Shown here one piece after another: positions 36,695 to 46,175 of a stretch of DNA of 64,000 nucleotides. Made by a program: the position numbers and the translations under genes. Position 1 is the stretch's first letter, and each line of letters starts with the position of its first letter. The stretch spans positions 1-64,000 of the forward strand of contig CATJVQ010000026.1 of NCBI GenBank assembly GCA_949743955.1. The letters are read 5' to 3'. Source of the stretch: an uncultured Oscillospiraceae bacterium (GTDB lineage: Bacteria > Bacillota > Clostridia > Oscillospirales > Ruminococcaceae). A model generated the notes under the pieces. It had not been told where the DNA came from. It saw only the letters and a program-made list of their open reading frames with translations, and made no database searches.

Positions 36695-37660
36695 CTATAC
36701 ACACGACACCATCAGCCGCCCGCTCCCGACCGCCTCAAACCGGCCCGCGTCGGCGGGGACGAACACGCCGTCCCCCTTCCGCAGAGGCAGGCTCTCGCCG
36801 CCGCAGCGGATTTCCGCCTCACCGTCCACGCACAGGAGATGCCGAAACGTATCGCCGTCCGCGCGCCCCTCAAGGACGCCTCCTTCCAGTTCCAGCAACT
36901 CCGTCCGGAAATACGCGCACTCGCCCAGACATGTCCGGAACACGCCCTTCCCCTCCCGGACGCGTTCGCCCACGGGACGCTCCTCCGTCGGCGTCAGGCT
37001 CGCAACGGCCAGCGCCTTTTCCACATGCAGCTCCCGCGGCTTCCCGTCCGCTCCCAGACGCCCAAAGTCATAGACACGGTACGTGAGATCCGAATTCTGC
37101 TGCACCTCTGCCACCAGGATGCCCGCGCCGATGGCGTGAATCGTCCCCGACGGGATGAAAATGACATCCCCCGCCTTCACCGGACGCCGGCGGAGCAGCG
37201 TCTCGAGCGTGTTGTTTTCGATGGCGGCGCGCAGCTCTTCCCGGGCCGTCTCCCGGGCGACGCCGTAATAGATATAACTGTCGGGCGCGGCGTCGAGGAC
37301 GACCCACATCTCCGTTTTGCCGTAGCTGTTTTCATTTGCAAGCGCGTATTCGTCGCTCGGATGCACCTGAATGGAAAGCGCCTTCGCCGCGTCAATGAGC
37401 TTAATCAAAATGGGAAACCGCTCAAACCTTTCACACCGCTTCCCCAGAGCGCCTTTCCCTTCGGGCAGGAAGAGCACCTCGGCCAATGTGCGCTTGGCAT
37501 ACAGTCCTGATGCAGCCGCGCTCGGTCCCGCCGGATGGCAGCTCAATTCCCAGCTCTCCGCGAGCGGGATCATATCCGTCTGCTTATGGTACTCCGTACG
37601 CAGACGTTCCCCTCCCCAGAGGTAATCCTTAAACGACGGTGTGAGCAAAAAAGGCTTCAT
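36695..37660 (-). CDS. manA: Mannose-6-phosphate isomerase, class I
   Basis: Zinc cupin enzyme that interconverts mannose 6-phosphate and fructose 6-phosphate. The 321-residue short Firmicute form has PSFKDYLWGGERLRTEYHKQ at the start, metal ligands in SIQVHPSDEYA (about 95-105) and GDVIFIPSGTIHAIGAG (about 163-179), and RVYDFGR near residue 197. It may process mannose released by the GH38 enzyme at 48.9 kb, or supply mannose for surface polymer made near the MBOAT genes; both are inferences. Confidence 0.94.
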   Translation of the reverse strand: MKPFLLTPSFKDYLWGGERLRTEYHKQTDMIPLAESWELSCHPAGPSAAASGLYAKRTLAEVLFLPEGKGALGKRCERFERFPILIKLIDAAKALSIQVHPSDEYALANENSYGKTEMWVVLDAAPDSYIYYGVARETAREELRAAIENNTLETLLRRRPVKAGDVIFIPSGTIHAIGAGILVAEVQQNSDLTYRVYDFGRLGADGKPRELHVEKALAVASLTPTEERPVGERVREGKGVFRTCLGECAYFRTELLELEGGVLEGRADGDTFRHLLCVDGEAEIRCGGESLPLRKGDGVFVPADAGRFEAVGSGRLMVSCV

Positions 37661-37686
37661 GATTTTGGATCCCCTTCCTCTGTTTA

Positions 37687-38847
37687 TCAGTATCTCAGCC
37701 GCATTATATATGGATCCGAAGCAAGCGTCTCAAAATTGTAGAGCACCAGGACATCGTCATAGGTGCGCTCCGCGAGGACATCCTTTAAGCCGTTCAGAAA
37801 CCGCACATCCACCACGTCCACCACGTCGTAAAGATACGTTAAGAACGGCGCGAAGCAGTTACCGTAGCTGTCCTTAATGAGCAGGATGCGCGTCTCATGC
37901 CCGTCGGCGGCAGGATAGCGGTTGTTTTCCGACGTGATCACCGTCCGGTTGTTGTTCCCCCAGAGGAACACGGCATACTGATCGCGCTTCTTAAGCGGCG
38001 CCGGGTCGTAGAGTCCATCCCTCTCCTCTCCGGCGATCGTCACGCCGGTCACAGGGATGTCGTAATAGACAAGCGTATCCGCCGGGGTGTCAATCTTTTT
38101 CGCCGTGGCAAAATTGGTTCCGTAAAATCCATCCGACATATGGGCGGGCAGCGTATCCAGCGCGGGCAGCTCCCGGCCTTTCTCTGCCGCGAACGCCTGC
38201 GCCGCCAGATATGCGCCATAGGTTGTCCAGTGATGGTCGGTGCGGTAATAGAGCTGTTCCCCGTCTCTGTGCGCGTCCAGCGCGTCAAAAAGCAGCAAAG
38301 TGCCGGTCCCCTCCGGCAGGGATGCGTACAGCTTTCGGAGCTCCTCTCTCTGATCGACAAGCGCCAGCCCATCCGGGAGCTTGTCCGAAAGGATGCTGTA
38401 CGCTGTCGGGGCGATCATCATCGTGACGGGCTGATCCGGGTACATCTCGCAGAATTCGCGCAGATAACCGGTATTTTCCTCATACCGCCCCGGAACGGCC
38501 GAGTCCAAGGAGTCGAACTTCCGGAAGAGGTACCCATCCTTCCCGAAGACAATGCCGTTATTCTCCTGCTTCCCCAGTGCCATCTCACTGACGGACTTGA
38601 GCGTAATCCATCCGTCGCGCCCGATGAACTGGTCGTTGATATACTTATCATATTTCTGATTGTAGCTCCGTTCGCCCTGCTCCATCAGGCTGCTCCAGGA
38701 GAGCTTCGGTTTCTGCGCCAGCTCCCGGTTTTCCAGCTCGCTCTCAGCACGGCTGGTTTGTGTCATGTCCCAGCAAGTCGTCACCAGAATGAACACGGCA
38801 AAAAGCGGCGCCCACGGATATTTCCGAAACAGTTCCCATCCCGACAC
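37687..38847 (-). CDS. DHHW-family (AlgJ/AlgX-like) membrane-anchored protein
   Basis: A 386-residue protein with an N-terminal membrane helix (about 11-28) and an extracellular SGNH-like domain. The family motif is YYRTDHHWTTYGAYLAAQAF (about 200-219), where Asp-His-His is catalytic in alginate acetylation. The C-terminal KDSYGN forms the nucleophile region. These proteins work with an MBOAT acyltransferase, here 12 bases upstream, to move acyl groups onto extracellular polysaccharide. The target polymer is not evident. Confidence 0.88.
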   Translation of the reverse strand: MSGWELFRKYPWAPLFAVFILVTTCWDMTQTSRAESELENRELAQKPKLSWSSLMEQGERSYNQKYDKYINDQFIGRDGWITLKSVSEMALGKQENNGIVFGKDGYLFRKFDSLDSAVPGRYEENTGYLREFCEMYPDQPVTMMIAPTAYSILSDKLPDGLALVDQREELRKLYASLPEGTGTLLLFDALDAHRDGEQLYYRTDHHWTTYGAYLAAQAFAAEKGRELPALDTLPAHMSDGFYGTNFATAKKIDTPADTLVYYDIPVTGVTIAGEERDGLYDPAPLKKRDQYAVFLWGNNNRTVITSENNRYPAADGHETRILLIKDSYGNCFAPFLTYLYDVVDVVDVRFLNGLKDVLAERTYDDVLVLYNFETLASDPYIMRLRY

Positions 38848-38859
38848 GGGCCCACCTCC

Positions 38860-40260
38860 TCAGAAATTAAAGTACAGGAACGGGTTATACGTTGCGTCCA
38901 CCAAGTACGCCACGCTCACCACCAGCACCAGCGCGAGAAAGCCCGCCACTATCCATCTGTACCGCTGCAGGCGATTATACATCCAGCGCAGGGCCGGCGT
39001 GGAGAAGAAGGCGCACAGCGCCAGTACGCCGCCGTAGCTGCGCAGGTAGTAGATCCAGTCCGACCCGCCCGCGGAGGCGAACATCTGCCCGAGAAGCTCC
39101 CCCAGTGTCCGGAGACTGCCCCCTCCGAGCATCCCCACGCCGAAAATTGCCCAGCCGAAGAGCACGCAGCCGATAAGATAGACACGGCTGAGAATCTGGC
39201 TTTTCTCCAGCCACCGCAGCAGGAAGAGCTTTTCGAGCATCAGCAGCATGCCATAGTACAGCCCCCAGAGCACGAACAGCCAGCTCGCTCCATGCCAGAA
39301 GCCGGTGAGAAACCACACGACGAAAATGTTGAACACCTGGCGCAACCGGCCCCGGCGGTTCCCGCCCAGCGGGATATAGACATACTCGCGGAACCACGAG
39401 GAAAGTGTCATATGCCAGCGCCGCCAGAACTCTGTAACGCTGCGGGAAATGTAGGGGTAATCAAAATTCTTCGGGAACTGGAAGCCGAGCGCCTTCCCGA
39501 GTCCAATCGCCATGAGCGAATAGCCGGAGAAGTCGAAATAGATCTGGAACGCGAACGCGGCGAGCGCCATCCAGCACAGGGCGGACGAAGCCTCTGTGAA
39601 ACCGTGCGCCGCGACGGTATCCCACAGCGCGCCGATATTGTTGGCTAAAAGCACCTTGCTCCCGAGCCCCAGGATAAAGAGCCGAACCCCGTCGCCGAGC
39701 ATCTCGGCCGTGACGGTACGGCGGTGCAGCTCGCGGCGGACATCGGTGTACGTGACAATCGGCCCGGCGATGAGCTGCGGAAACAGTGTAACAAACGTGC
39801 CAAAGTCGACAAAGCTGCGCTCCGCCTCCACCTTCCCGAGATACACATCAATGGTATAGGACAGGATCTGGAACGTATAAAAGCTGATGCCCAGCGGCAA
39901 AGTCATTTTCCCGGCGAAGAGCGGGGGAACCTGCATGCCGGTCAGCGCGTTCCAGTTGGCGATAAAGAAATCCGTATATTTAAAGAACAGGAGCCACCCT
40001 ATCGTGAACACGAACGACACCCAGAACGCCGCGCTCCTCAGCGCCGGGCGCCTCCGCCACCGGGCCATGAGACGTGCCGCCGCATAGTTGACAAGGATGC
40101 TCGCCATCATTATCGGGAAATATCTCGGCTCTCCCCACGCATAGAAAATCAGGCTGCTGACAAGCAGCCAGAAATTCTTCCACCGCCCGGGCAGGAGGTA
40201 ATAGACCACGAACACCACCGGCAGGAACCGGAACAGAAACAGAACACTGCTGAAAAGCAA
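38860..40260 (-). CDS. MBOAT-family O-acyltransferase (AlgI/DltB-like)
   Basis: A 466-residue multi-spanning enzyme that passes acyl groups across the membrane. The conserved region YISRSVTEFWRRWHMTLSSW and then FLTGFWHGASWLF gives the histidine pair of the family (about residues 283 and 327). About ten membrane helices are visible. It starts its own short operon with the DHHW gene, because a terminator lies between it and the upstream DUF4358 gene. DltB identity is unlikely: no dltA, dltC or dltD accompany it. Confidence 0.92.
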   Translation of the reverse strand: MLFSSVLFLFRFLPVVFVVYYLLPGRWKNFWLLVSSLIFYAWGEPRYFPIMMASILVNYAAARLMARWRRRPALRSAAFWVSFVFTIGWLLFFKYTDFFIANWNALTGMQVPPLFAGKMTLPLGISFYTFQILSYTIDVYLGKVEAERSFVDFGTFVTLFPQLIAGPIVTYTDVRRELHRRTVTAEMLGDGVRLFILGLGSKVLLANNIGALWDTVAAHGFTEASSALCWMALAAFAFQIYFDFSGYSLMAIGLGKALGFQFPKNFDYPYISRSVTEFWRRWHMTLSSWFREYVYIPLGGNRRGRLRQVFNIFVVWFLTGFWHGASWLFVLWGLYYGMLLMLEKLFLLRWLEKSQILSRVYLIGCVLFGWAIFGVGMLGGGSLRTLGELLGQMFASAGGSDWIYYLRSYGGVLALCAFFSTPALRWMYNRLQRYRWIVAGFLALVLVVSVAYLVDATYNPFLYFNF

Positions 40261-40281
40261 GGGCTTTCCCCCTCCATCAAC

Positions 40282-40320
40282 AAAAAATGACGCTGCAATC
40301 TAGCATACCAGATTGCAGCG
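40282..40320 (-). terminator. Terminator between the DUF4358 and MBOAT genes
   Basis: An 11-bp perfect stem CGCTGCAATCT / AGATTGCAGCG with an eight-base loop, then TCATTTTTTG on the minus strand. It would end or attenuate transcription before MBOAT. Confidence 0.85.
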
Positions 40321-40365
40321 CAAAATACAAGCCGTCCGCTTCCTCGATCTGAAATTACAGCCGCA

Positions 40366-41028
40366 TCAGAACACACTCCGGATGGCTTTTTCCGCACGTT
40401 CTACCTCGGCCTGCGCCATCTCGAGCGACGCATCCTCTCCATCGGGAATGTTGATATCCCCCATCAGGATGAGGAAAACATAATCCCCTTCTGTGACGAC
40501 CTTGGCCGCCTCACTTTTCACATCCATAAAGTTGACCGGGTACTGCTTAAACTGGTCGATGATGTCCCTGCGGCGCTGTTCAAGCGCATCGGCCACTGCC
40601 TGCGCCCGGCCAGGCTTTGCCTTAACGAGCACCAGCGTGTCCCCGCTGATGTTCGCCAGCGACATTTCCCCCACGAACTCCTCGACGTCATCCGGGTTGA
40701 TGTAGTACATCTCCTTCATCATCTGTTCCTCAATGATGCCGGGCATCGTGAGCCAGTACTCCCCGAACTCCTTGCGTACCGCATCGTATGCGGCCTTCAG
40801 CTTCTCGTCTTTAATCTCCGGCGACGCATCATCCCCGTCCGGGAGCGCATCCTCCACATCGTCCACGATATCGTCCGCCGCGTCGGAGACGATTTCCGGC
40901 AGGCTCGAGCTGCTCTCCGGCGCGCTCGAAGATGAGGAGGGCGCTCCATCCGCCCTGCTCGCACAGCCCGCACCCGCCGCGGCAATCAGCAGCGCCGCCA
41001 GACACCCATATATCCGATTCTTTTTCAT
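40366..41028 (-). CDS. DUF4358 lipoprotein
   Basis: About 220 residues. A signal peptide with lipobox (AAAGAGC) is followed by a serine/proline-rich linker and an acidic stretch, then a DUF4358 domain (about 75-220; MPGIIEEQMMKEMYYI and AEVERAEKAIRSVF). Members often stand next to MBOAT and DHHW genes in Clostridia, as here, and may help surface acylation; the molecular role is unknown. The ATG at 41028 is preferred because AAAGGA lies 11 bases before it, while the ATG at 41040 abuts that site. Confidence 0.78.
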   Translation of the reverse strand: MKKNRIYGCLAALLIAAAGAGCASRADGAPSSSSSAPESSSSLPEIVSDAADDIVDDVEDALPDGDDASPEIKDEKLKAAYDAVRKEFGEYWLTMPGIIEEQMMKEMYYINPDDVEEFVGEMSLANISGDTLVLVKAKPGRAQAVADALEQRRRDIIDQFKQYPVNFMDVKSEAAKVVTEGDYVFLILMGDINIPDGEDASLEMAQAEVERAEKAIRSVF

Positions 41029-41140
41029 CTGTAAATTCATCCTTTCGTTATGGTCCTATTTGATTCTTTTCCTTTCTATCCATATAGTGTCCGGACAGAC
41101 GGAGTTTATTGCATGGTCCGCCGGATTTTTTCCAAAATCA

Positions 41141-41170
41141 GAGGAACCGCCGCAAATGCGGCGGTTCCTC
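41141..41170 (-). terminator. Terminator of the RND efflux operon
   Basis: A 13-bp perfect stem GAGGAACCGCCGC / GCGGCGGTTCCTC with a four-base AAAT loop, then TGATTTTGG on the minus strand. It begins three bases after the RND stop. Confidence 0.8.
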
Positions 41171-41173
41171 GAT

Positions 41174-44100
41174 TCAGATCTCCGTTCCGTAACCGGCTTC
41201 CGTTTCATAAAAATCGTCGGACTGGACAAAATCCTCCGGCAGGCCGCCTGAGTAGTCCACTACCGGGCGATCCGGATCAAAATCGTCGTCATCGTGCAGA
41301 TTCGGATTCTTTTCATCCTTTTTGGAGAACATCAGGTAGAAGGTCGGAATCAGCACGAGGGTGAGGACAGTCGAAGCTGTCAGACCGCCGATGACCACCA
41401 TCGCCATGCCGCGCATCATCTTGCCGTTCTGCCCGAGACCGATCGCCATCGGCACCATGCCGAGGACAGTGGTGAGCGTTGTCATCAGGATGGGGCGCAG
41501 ACGGGAACGTCCCGCCTTGATGAGCGCGTTTTTCGCCTTCATGCCGCTCTCGCGGAGCTGGTTGGCATAGTCGATGAGCACAATCGCGTTATTGACCACG
41601 ATGCCCACGAGCAGGATAATGCCCATCAGGCTCGTCATACTAATCGACGTGTTTGTCAGCAGCAGGCCGAGGAACGCACCAATGAGCGAAAACGGCACCG
41701 CCAGCATGACCATGAGCGAAAACCGGATGGAGTTGAACTGAATGGCCATGACCATGAAGACCAAGAAAATAGCCGTTGTCAGCGCGCCGTAGATGGCGGA
41801 AAACTCCTCGTCCATCATCTGCTGCTGTCCGCCCATAAAGTGCGTCACGCCCTCGGGGAGCTGCGCGGCCATGACAGCCGCTGTCACATCGTTGATATTC
41901 TTCACCGGCGTACCGGCCCGCATCTGCCCCGTGATGCTGATAACATACTGATTGTTATAGCGCATAACCGCCTGCGGGCTGTTGGAATACGTCACCGAGG
42001 CCAGATCGAGCAGCGGGACCTGCGTGCCCATGGAGGTGGTGAGCATGATCCCGTTGAGATCACTCACTGTCTCATACGTCCCCTCCGGGTACTCGACACG
42101 GATGGAGAAGTCCTTGCCGTCCATACGGATGGTCGCGGCCTCCTTGCCGCCGATCATGCTGCTGATATTCGACATGATGCTCGCCGGCATCATGCCATAC
42201 GCCGCCGCCTTCACCGGATCGACGTTAATCTCAATCTGCGGGCTGCCGTCGGAGAGGCTTGAGGAGACATGGACAACCTCATCGAACGAGTACATCAGAT
42301 CGCTCATCTGATCGCTGACCTTCTGGAGCTGATCGCGGTCGTTGCCGGTGAGCATGAGCTGTACACTGTCGCCGCCACCGCCCATGGACATCATCCCGCC
42401 CGAGGAGACCTGCACCTCGCAGTCGGTCATGTCCTTTGTCGCTAGGCGCAGCGTTTCAATGACCTCCGCTGTCTCCACCGTGCGGTCTTCTTTAAGGGTC
42501 AGGTTGATATTGCCGCTCGAGCCCGAACCGAACATGGAATAATAGTCGAGATCCGGCTGGCTCTGGACAAGCCGCTCCAGCTCAAGGAGCTTCTTTTCCA
42601 TCTTCTCAATCCGAGTGCCCGGACGCATGGAGACGCTCAGGGAAATCTGTCCGCTGTCGCCGGAGGGGAAGAATTCCATCCCGATAAACGGCAGCAGGCA
42701 GAACGATACAATCAAGAGCCCCACCGCGATAAGAACAACAATCACCCGGTGGTTTAAGGACTTTTCAATCAGAACACCGTAGCCCTGCTCCACCTTGTGT
42801 AAGCCCCTGGCGAAGAGATTCTCCTTCTTTTCCTTCGGCTGAAATTTAAAGAACAGCAGGGGCACCAGTGTCAGCGCCGAGACAAGGGATGCGATGAGTG
42901 AATAAACAACGGTGAAGCCGGCATCCTTGAACATCTGCCCCGAAATGCCCTCCATGAGCGAGATGGGCAGGAAGACGACGACCGTTGTCAGTGTCGAGGC
43001 CGCGACGGCGCTCGTCACCAGTCCCGCGCCCTCGATGGCGGCGTCCTTGAAGCTGCGCCGCTCATCGCGCTTTTTGAAGCACGAATCGAGCACCACGATG
43101 GAGTTATCCACCATCATGCCCACGCCGATGGAAAGCCCACCCAGCGAGAGCATGTTGAACGTCATGCCGGTAAAGGACATGACAATCAGTGTCACGAGCA
43201 GCGCGATAGGCATAGATGTACCGATGATCAGCGACGCGCGCACGTCTCCGAGGAACAGGAAGAGCACCACTGTCGAAATCAATACGGCGAGCGCCATCGC
43301 CTGGATAACGCCCGAGAGCGAGTTCCAGATTTCGTCCATGGCGTTGTAGGTGACTTCCATCTGTACGCCGATGTTGCTGGCGTTGATCTGTTCCATCACC
43401 TGGATGCACTCCTTCGCCACGCGGTTGGTGGCAGCGCTGTCGCGCTTGGTGATAGAGAGCGAGATGCGGTCCTCGCCGTTATAGCGGCTTAGAGAATCCA
43501 CCTTCGACTCGGTCTCCGATACGTCGGCGACGTCGGAAAGGTGAATGATATCCCCGGAGTTTAAAGTCAGCGGCAGAGAGGCGAGGGCAGTGGACGAGTC
43601 ATAGCTCACGCCGCCGCGCACGGACATCGACAGATCCCCCTGATCAAGGCTGCCCGCCGGCATCGAAAAGTCGGCCGCGGACACGGTCTGCACCACACGG
43701 TCCATGCTGAGTCCATACTGAATCATCCGCTCCGGGATGAGCCGCACGCGGATGTAGCTGCTCCTTCCTCCCGACACGCTCACTTCACCCACGCCCGAGA
43801 GCTTCTCAAACTCGGGGGAGACGTTGTCGTCAATATAGCTGAGCGCATCGAAATCCCCTGTCGTGCGCACAGACATCTCCATAATCTGGGTGTTCGCGCT
43901 GTCCATCATCTGCGAAAACTCATAGACCATGGGGGTGTCGCACTCATCGGGCAGGGACTGGGTAATCATGTTGATCTTCTTCTGCAAGTCCGTGGACGCC
44001 GTGTCCATATTGGTGCCGTACTCCATCTGGAGCGCGACGACGGAATAGTTCTCCATCGACTGGGACTGGATGATTTTAAGGCCCGACACGGTTGACACCG

Positions 44101-44305
44101 CGCCCTCAATGCGGCTGGTGACCAGATCGTCGACCTCCTCCGGTCCCGCGCCGGGGTACATTGTCATGATGGAGAAAATAGGATAGGACATGCTGGGGGT
44201 CAATTCAATCGGCGTGCTCGTCAATGACGAGAAGCCGAAGAACACGAGCGCGATTAGGCTCACCACAATGGCAACCGGGCGCTTTAAGGCAAATTTAGTC
44301 AGCAC
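41174..44305 (-). CDS. RND-family efflux pump (AcrB/MMPL-type HAE1 subunit)
   Basis: A 1043-residue resistance-nodulation-division transporter with twelve membrane helices and two large extracytoplasmic loops. MLTKFALKRPVAIVVSLIAL opens it; GLSIGVGMMVDNSIVVLD (helix 4, about residues 386-403) carries proton-relay aspartates. ILLVGIVVNNAIVLIDYANQ (about 925) is the matching helix 10. In a monoderm there is no outer-membrane channel, so with the adaptor it would export drugs, lipids or peptides to the wall or medium. A MarR gene upstream suggests ligand-induced control. Confidence 0.93.
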   Translation of the reverse strand: MLTKFALKRPVAIVVSLIALVFFGFSSLTSTPIELTPSMSYPIFSIMTMYPGAGPEEVDDLVTSRIEGAVSTVSGLKIIQSQSMENYSVVALQMEYGTNMDTASTDLQKKINMITQSLPDECDTPMVYEFSQMMDSANTQIMEMSVRTTGDFDALSYIDDNVSPEFEKLSGVGEVSVSGGRSSYIRVRLIPERMIQYGLSMDRVVQTVSAADFSMPAGSLDQGDLSMSVRGGVSYDSSTALASLPLTLNSGDIIHLSDVADVSETESKVDSLSRYNGEDRISLSITKRDSAATNRVAKECIQVMEQINASNIGVQMEVTYNAMDEIWNSLSGVIQAMALAVLISTVVLFLFLGDVRASLIIGTSMPIALLVTLIVMSFTGMTFNMLSLGGLSIGVGMMVDNSIVVLDSCFKKRDERRSFKDAAIEGAGLVTSAVAASTLTTVVVFLPISLMEGISGQMFKDAGFTVVYSLIASLVSALTLVPLLFFKFQPKEKKENLFARGLHKVEQGYGVLIEKSLNHRVIVVLIAVGLLIVSFCLLPFIGMEFFPSGDSGQISLSVSMRPGTRIEKMEKKLLELERLVQSQPDLDYYSMFGSGSSGNINLTLKEDRTVETAEVIETLRLATKDMTDCEVQVSSGGMMSMGGGGDSVQLMLTGNDRDQLQKVSDQMSDLMYSFDEVVHVSSSLSDGSPQIEINVDPVKAAAYGMMPASIMSNISSMIGGKEAATIRMDGKDFSIRVEYPEGTYETVSDLNGIMLTTSMGTQVPLLDLASVTYSNSPQAVMRYNNQYVISITGQMRAGTPVKNINDVTAAVMAAQLPEGVTHFMGGQQQMMDEEFSAIYGALTTAIFLVFMVMAIQFNSIRFSLMVMLAVPFSLIGAFLGLLLTNTSISMTSLMGIILLVGIVVNNAIVLIDYANQLRESGMKAKNALIKAGRSRLRPILMTTLTTVLGMVPMAIGLGQNGKMMRGMAMVVIGGLTASTVLTLVLIPTFYLMFSKKDEKNPNLHDDDDFDPDRPVVDYSGGLPEDFVQSDDFYETEAGYGTEI

Positions 44306-44308
44306 AGG

Positions 44309-46072
44309 CTATTCCTCCCCGCTGTCCGCCGGAGGTGTCTGAATGTCCCCCTCCTCCGGCTCGGACACTTCCGGTGCCTCCGGCTCAGAGGCCGCGAGGG
44401 TGGACGCATCAGCCGCCTTGACACCGTCGAGCAGGTTCGGGTTCCAGCTTGTGATAACTCTGTCCGTATCGGTCAGGCCGGAAAGGACCTCGATGGTCGT
44501 ATCGTCGGTGATGCCGGTCTGAATGGGCGTGCGCACGGCGATGCCCTCGTCGGAGAGGACATAGACATAATCCTCGCCTCCCTCATGATAGACACTCCCG
44601 ACCGGGATGAGGATGGCGTTCTCTGCCTTCTGGGTTTTGGCCGTGACCTTGACCGACACGCCGGTTAAGAGCGTACCCGCTGGCGCGTCGACCCGCGCTT
44701 TGACAGGGAAAAGCCCGCTGGCGGAATCAACCATGCTGCTGATTTCGATGATCTGCCCCGTATAAACGTCCCCGCCGTTTTCAACGTTTACCTCGTCGCC
44801 CACAGAGACCTGCTGAATGGAGCTGGACGAGACGTTAAATTTAACGACCATAATTTCCTTGTTGGAGATGACATACGCCGGAGTGGACTGGGAGGCCATC
44901 GCGTTAGCCTCTACGTTTTTGAGCTCCACCACCCCGTCGATAGGAGAAGTGACACGGATATTCTTGAGCTGCTGCGCATACCCGGCGATAGTCGCATCAT
45001 ACTGCGCCTTGGCCTGCGTGAGCGTCGCATCCACGGTCTCCTGCGTCTCCCCGACGACGGCGTTCTCCGTGATGTCCTTAGTCTCCGCGCTCGTCTGAAG
45101 CCCCAGCGACGCATTTTTAAGCGCCGTACGGAGCTGGCTGAGCTGGGTATCGTAACCGTCCTTAGCGTTATTGTACTGGGTCTTGGTCTGCTCATACAGG
45201 CTGTCGTTCTGGCTGATAGCGGCCTGCGCTCCCGCGACCGCTTCGCCCGCGTCAGCAATCTGCTTCTGATACCATTCCACCCGCTCGGTGAATACCTCCA
45301 CCTGCGCTTTGTAGGACTGGTATTCCGGGTCCGACGTGCTGAGCTGACTGGAACCCACCGTCACCTTATTCATATACTGCTCCAGCGCTCGTTTCGCCTT
45401 TTCCAGGTTTGCCCGCGCCTTCTGCAGATCGGCGCCGTAGGCCGCCTCCACCGCGCTCTGATTCTCCTTCGCGGCCTTTAAGGCCTCCTCGAGCGGCTTA
45501 TTCGCATGGCGCAGATCGTTGAGCACCTCCTCGAGCTTGTCAACATTCGGCTCGTAATCGTCGACATAATCGGAGAGGGTCTTGCTTGCGGCATCGTAGG
45601 CATTTTTGGCTGACTGGTAGCTGGAATCTGTCTGCAAAAGCTGGAGATCCATCCGGCTGCCTAACGCCTGCTCCGCAGAGAGGCGCGCATAGTTATACGA
45701 CGCCTCCGCAAGCGCCATCTGGGCCGGGATAGTGGCAAAATCGCTGTCATCAAACTCGAAGAGCAAGTCCCCTTTATGGACTGTGTCGCCCACCTCAAAA
45801 TATGTATTCAGCACTGTTCCCGCCATTTTAGGGATGATGTTGACAACCTCATTCGGCTGGATACGCCCGATGTAGTCGGTGCTTACATCGAGGCTGCCGC
45901 GCTGCGGGGTCTCAACCGTGACGGGGATGGCGGTCTCCTCCGCCGGCGCGCCGGCCATAGCGGGCATGGCACTCTGCATGGCGTTCATCCTCTGCACAAC
46001 AGCCAGTCCGACAGTGCCCGCTGCCACGACACAGACTGCGGCAATGATCAGCCGTTTTGTTCGTTTTTTCAC
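44309..46072 (-). CDS. RND efflux adaptor (membrane fusion protein)
   Basis: A 587-residue HlyD/AcrA-type adaptor starting at a GTG with AAGGAG eight bases upstream. One N-terminal membrane helix (about 9-25) is followed by a lipoyl half-motif (IGRIQPNEVVNIIPKMAGTV near 68), a very long alpha-helical coiled coil (about 110-360, rich in Ala/Gln/Glu), a second lipoyl half (RVTSPIDGVVELKNVEANAM), beta-barrel and a Pro/Glu/Ser-rich acidic tail. The coiled coil is longer than in AcrA, as might be needed to span a thick wall. It ends three bases before the pump gene. Confidence 0.92.
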   Translation of the reverse strand: MKKRTKRLIIAAVCVVAAGTVGLAVVQRMNAMQSAMPAMAGAPAEETAIPVTVETPQRGSLDVSTDYIGRIQPNEVVNIIPKMAGTVLNTYFEVGDTVHKGDLLFEFDDSDFATIPAQMALAEASYNYARLSAEQALGSRMDLQLLQTDSSYQSAKNAYDAASKTLSDYVDDYEPNVDKLEEVLNDLRHANKPLEEALKAAKENQSAVEAAYGADLQKARANLEKAKRALEQYMNKVTVGSSQLSTSDPEYQSYKAQVEVFTERVEWYQKQIADAGEAVAGAQAAISQNDSLYEQTKTQYNNAKDGYDTQLSQLRTALKNASLGLQTSAETKDITENAVVGETQETVDATLTQAKAQYDATIAGYAQQLKNIRVTSPIDGVVELKNVEANAMASQSTPAYVISNKEIMVVKFNVSSSSIQQVSVGDEVNVENGGDVYTGQIIEISSMVDSASGLFPVKARVDAPAGTLLTGVSVKVTAKTQKAENAILIPVGSVYHEGGEDYVYVLSDEGIAVRTPIQTGITDDTTIEVLSGLTDTDRVITSWNPNLLDGVKAADASTLAASEPEAPEVSEPEEGDIQTPPADSGEE

Positions 46073-46175
46073 ACTCTATACTCCTTCAACCTGGATTTGC
46101 AAACTCACGGTTCTCATTATATGATACGTTTATGAGAAAAAATTGAACAATATAAAAACATTATCCCCGGCGATA

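Noticed and set aside
38860-40260. D-alanyl-lipoteichoic acid transfer (DltB)
   Set aside because: DltA, DltC and DltD are absent and a DHHW protein follows, which points to polysaccharide O-acylation.
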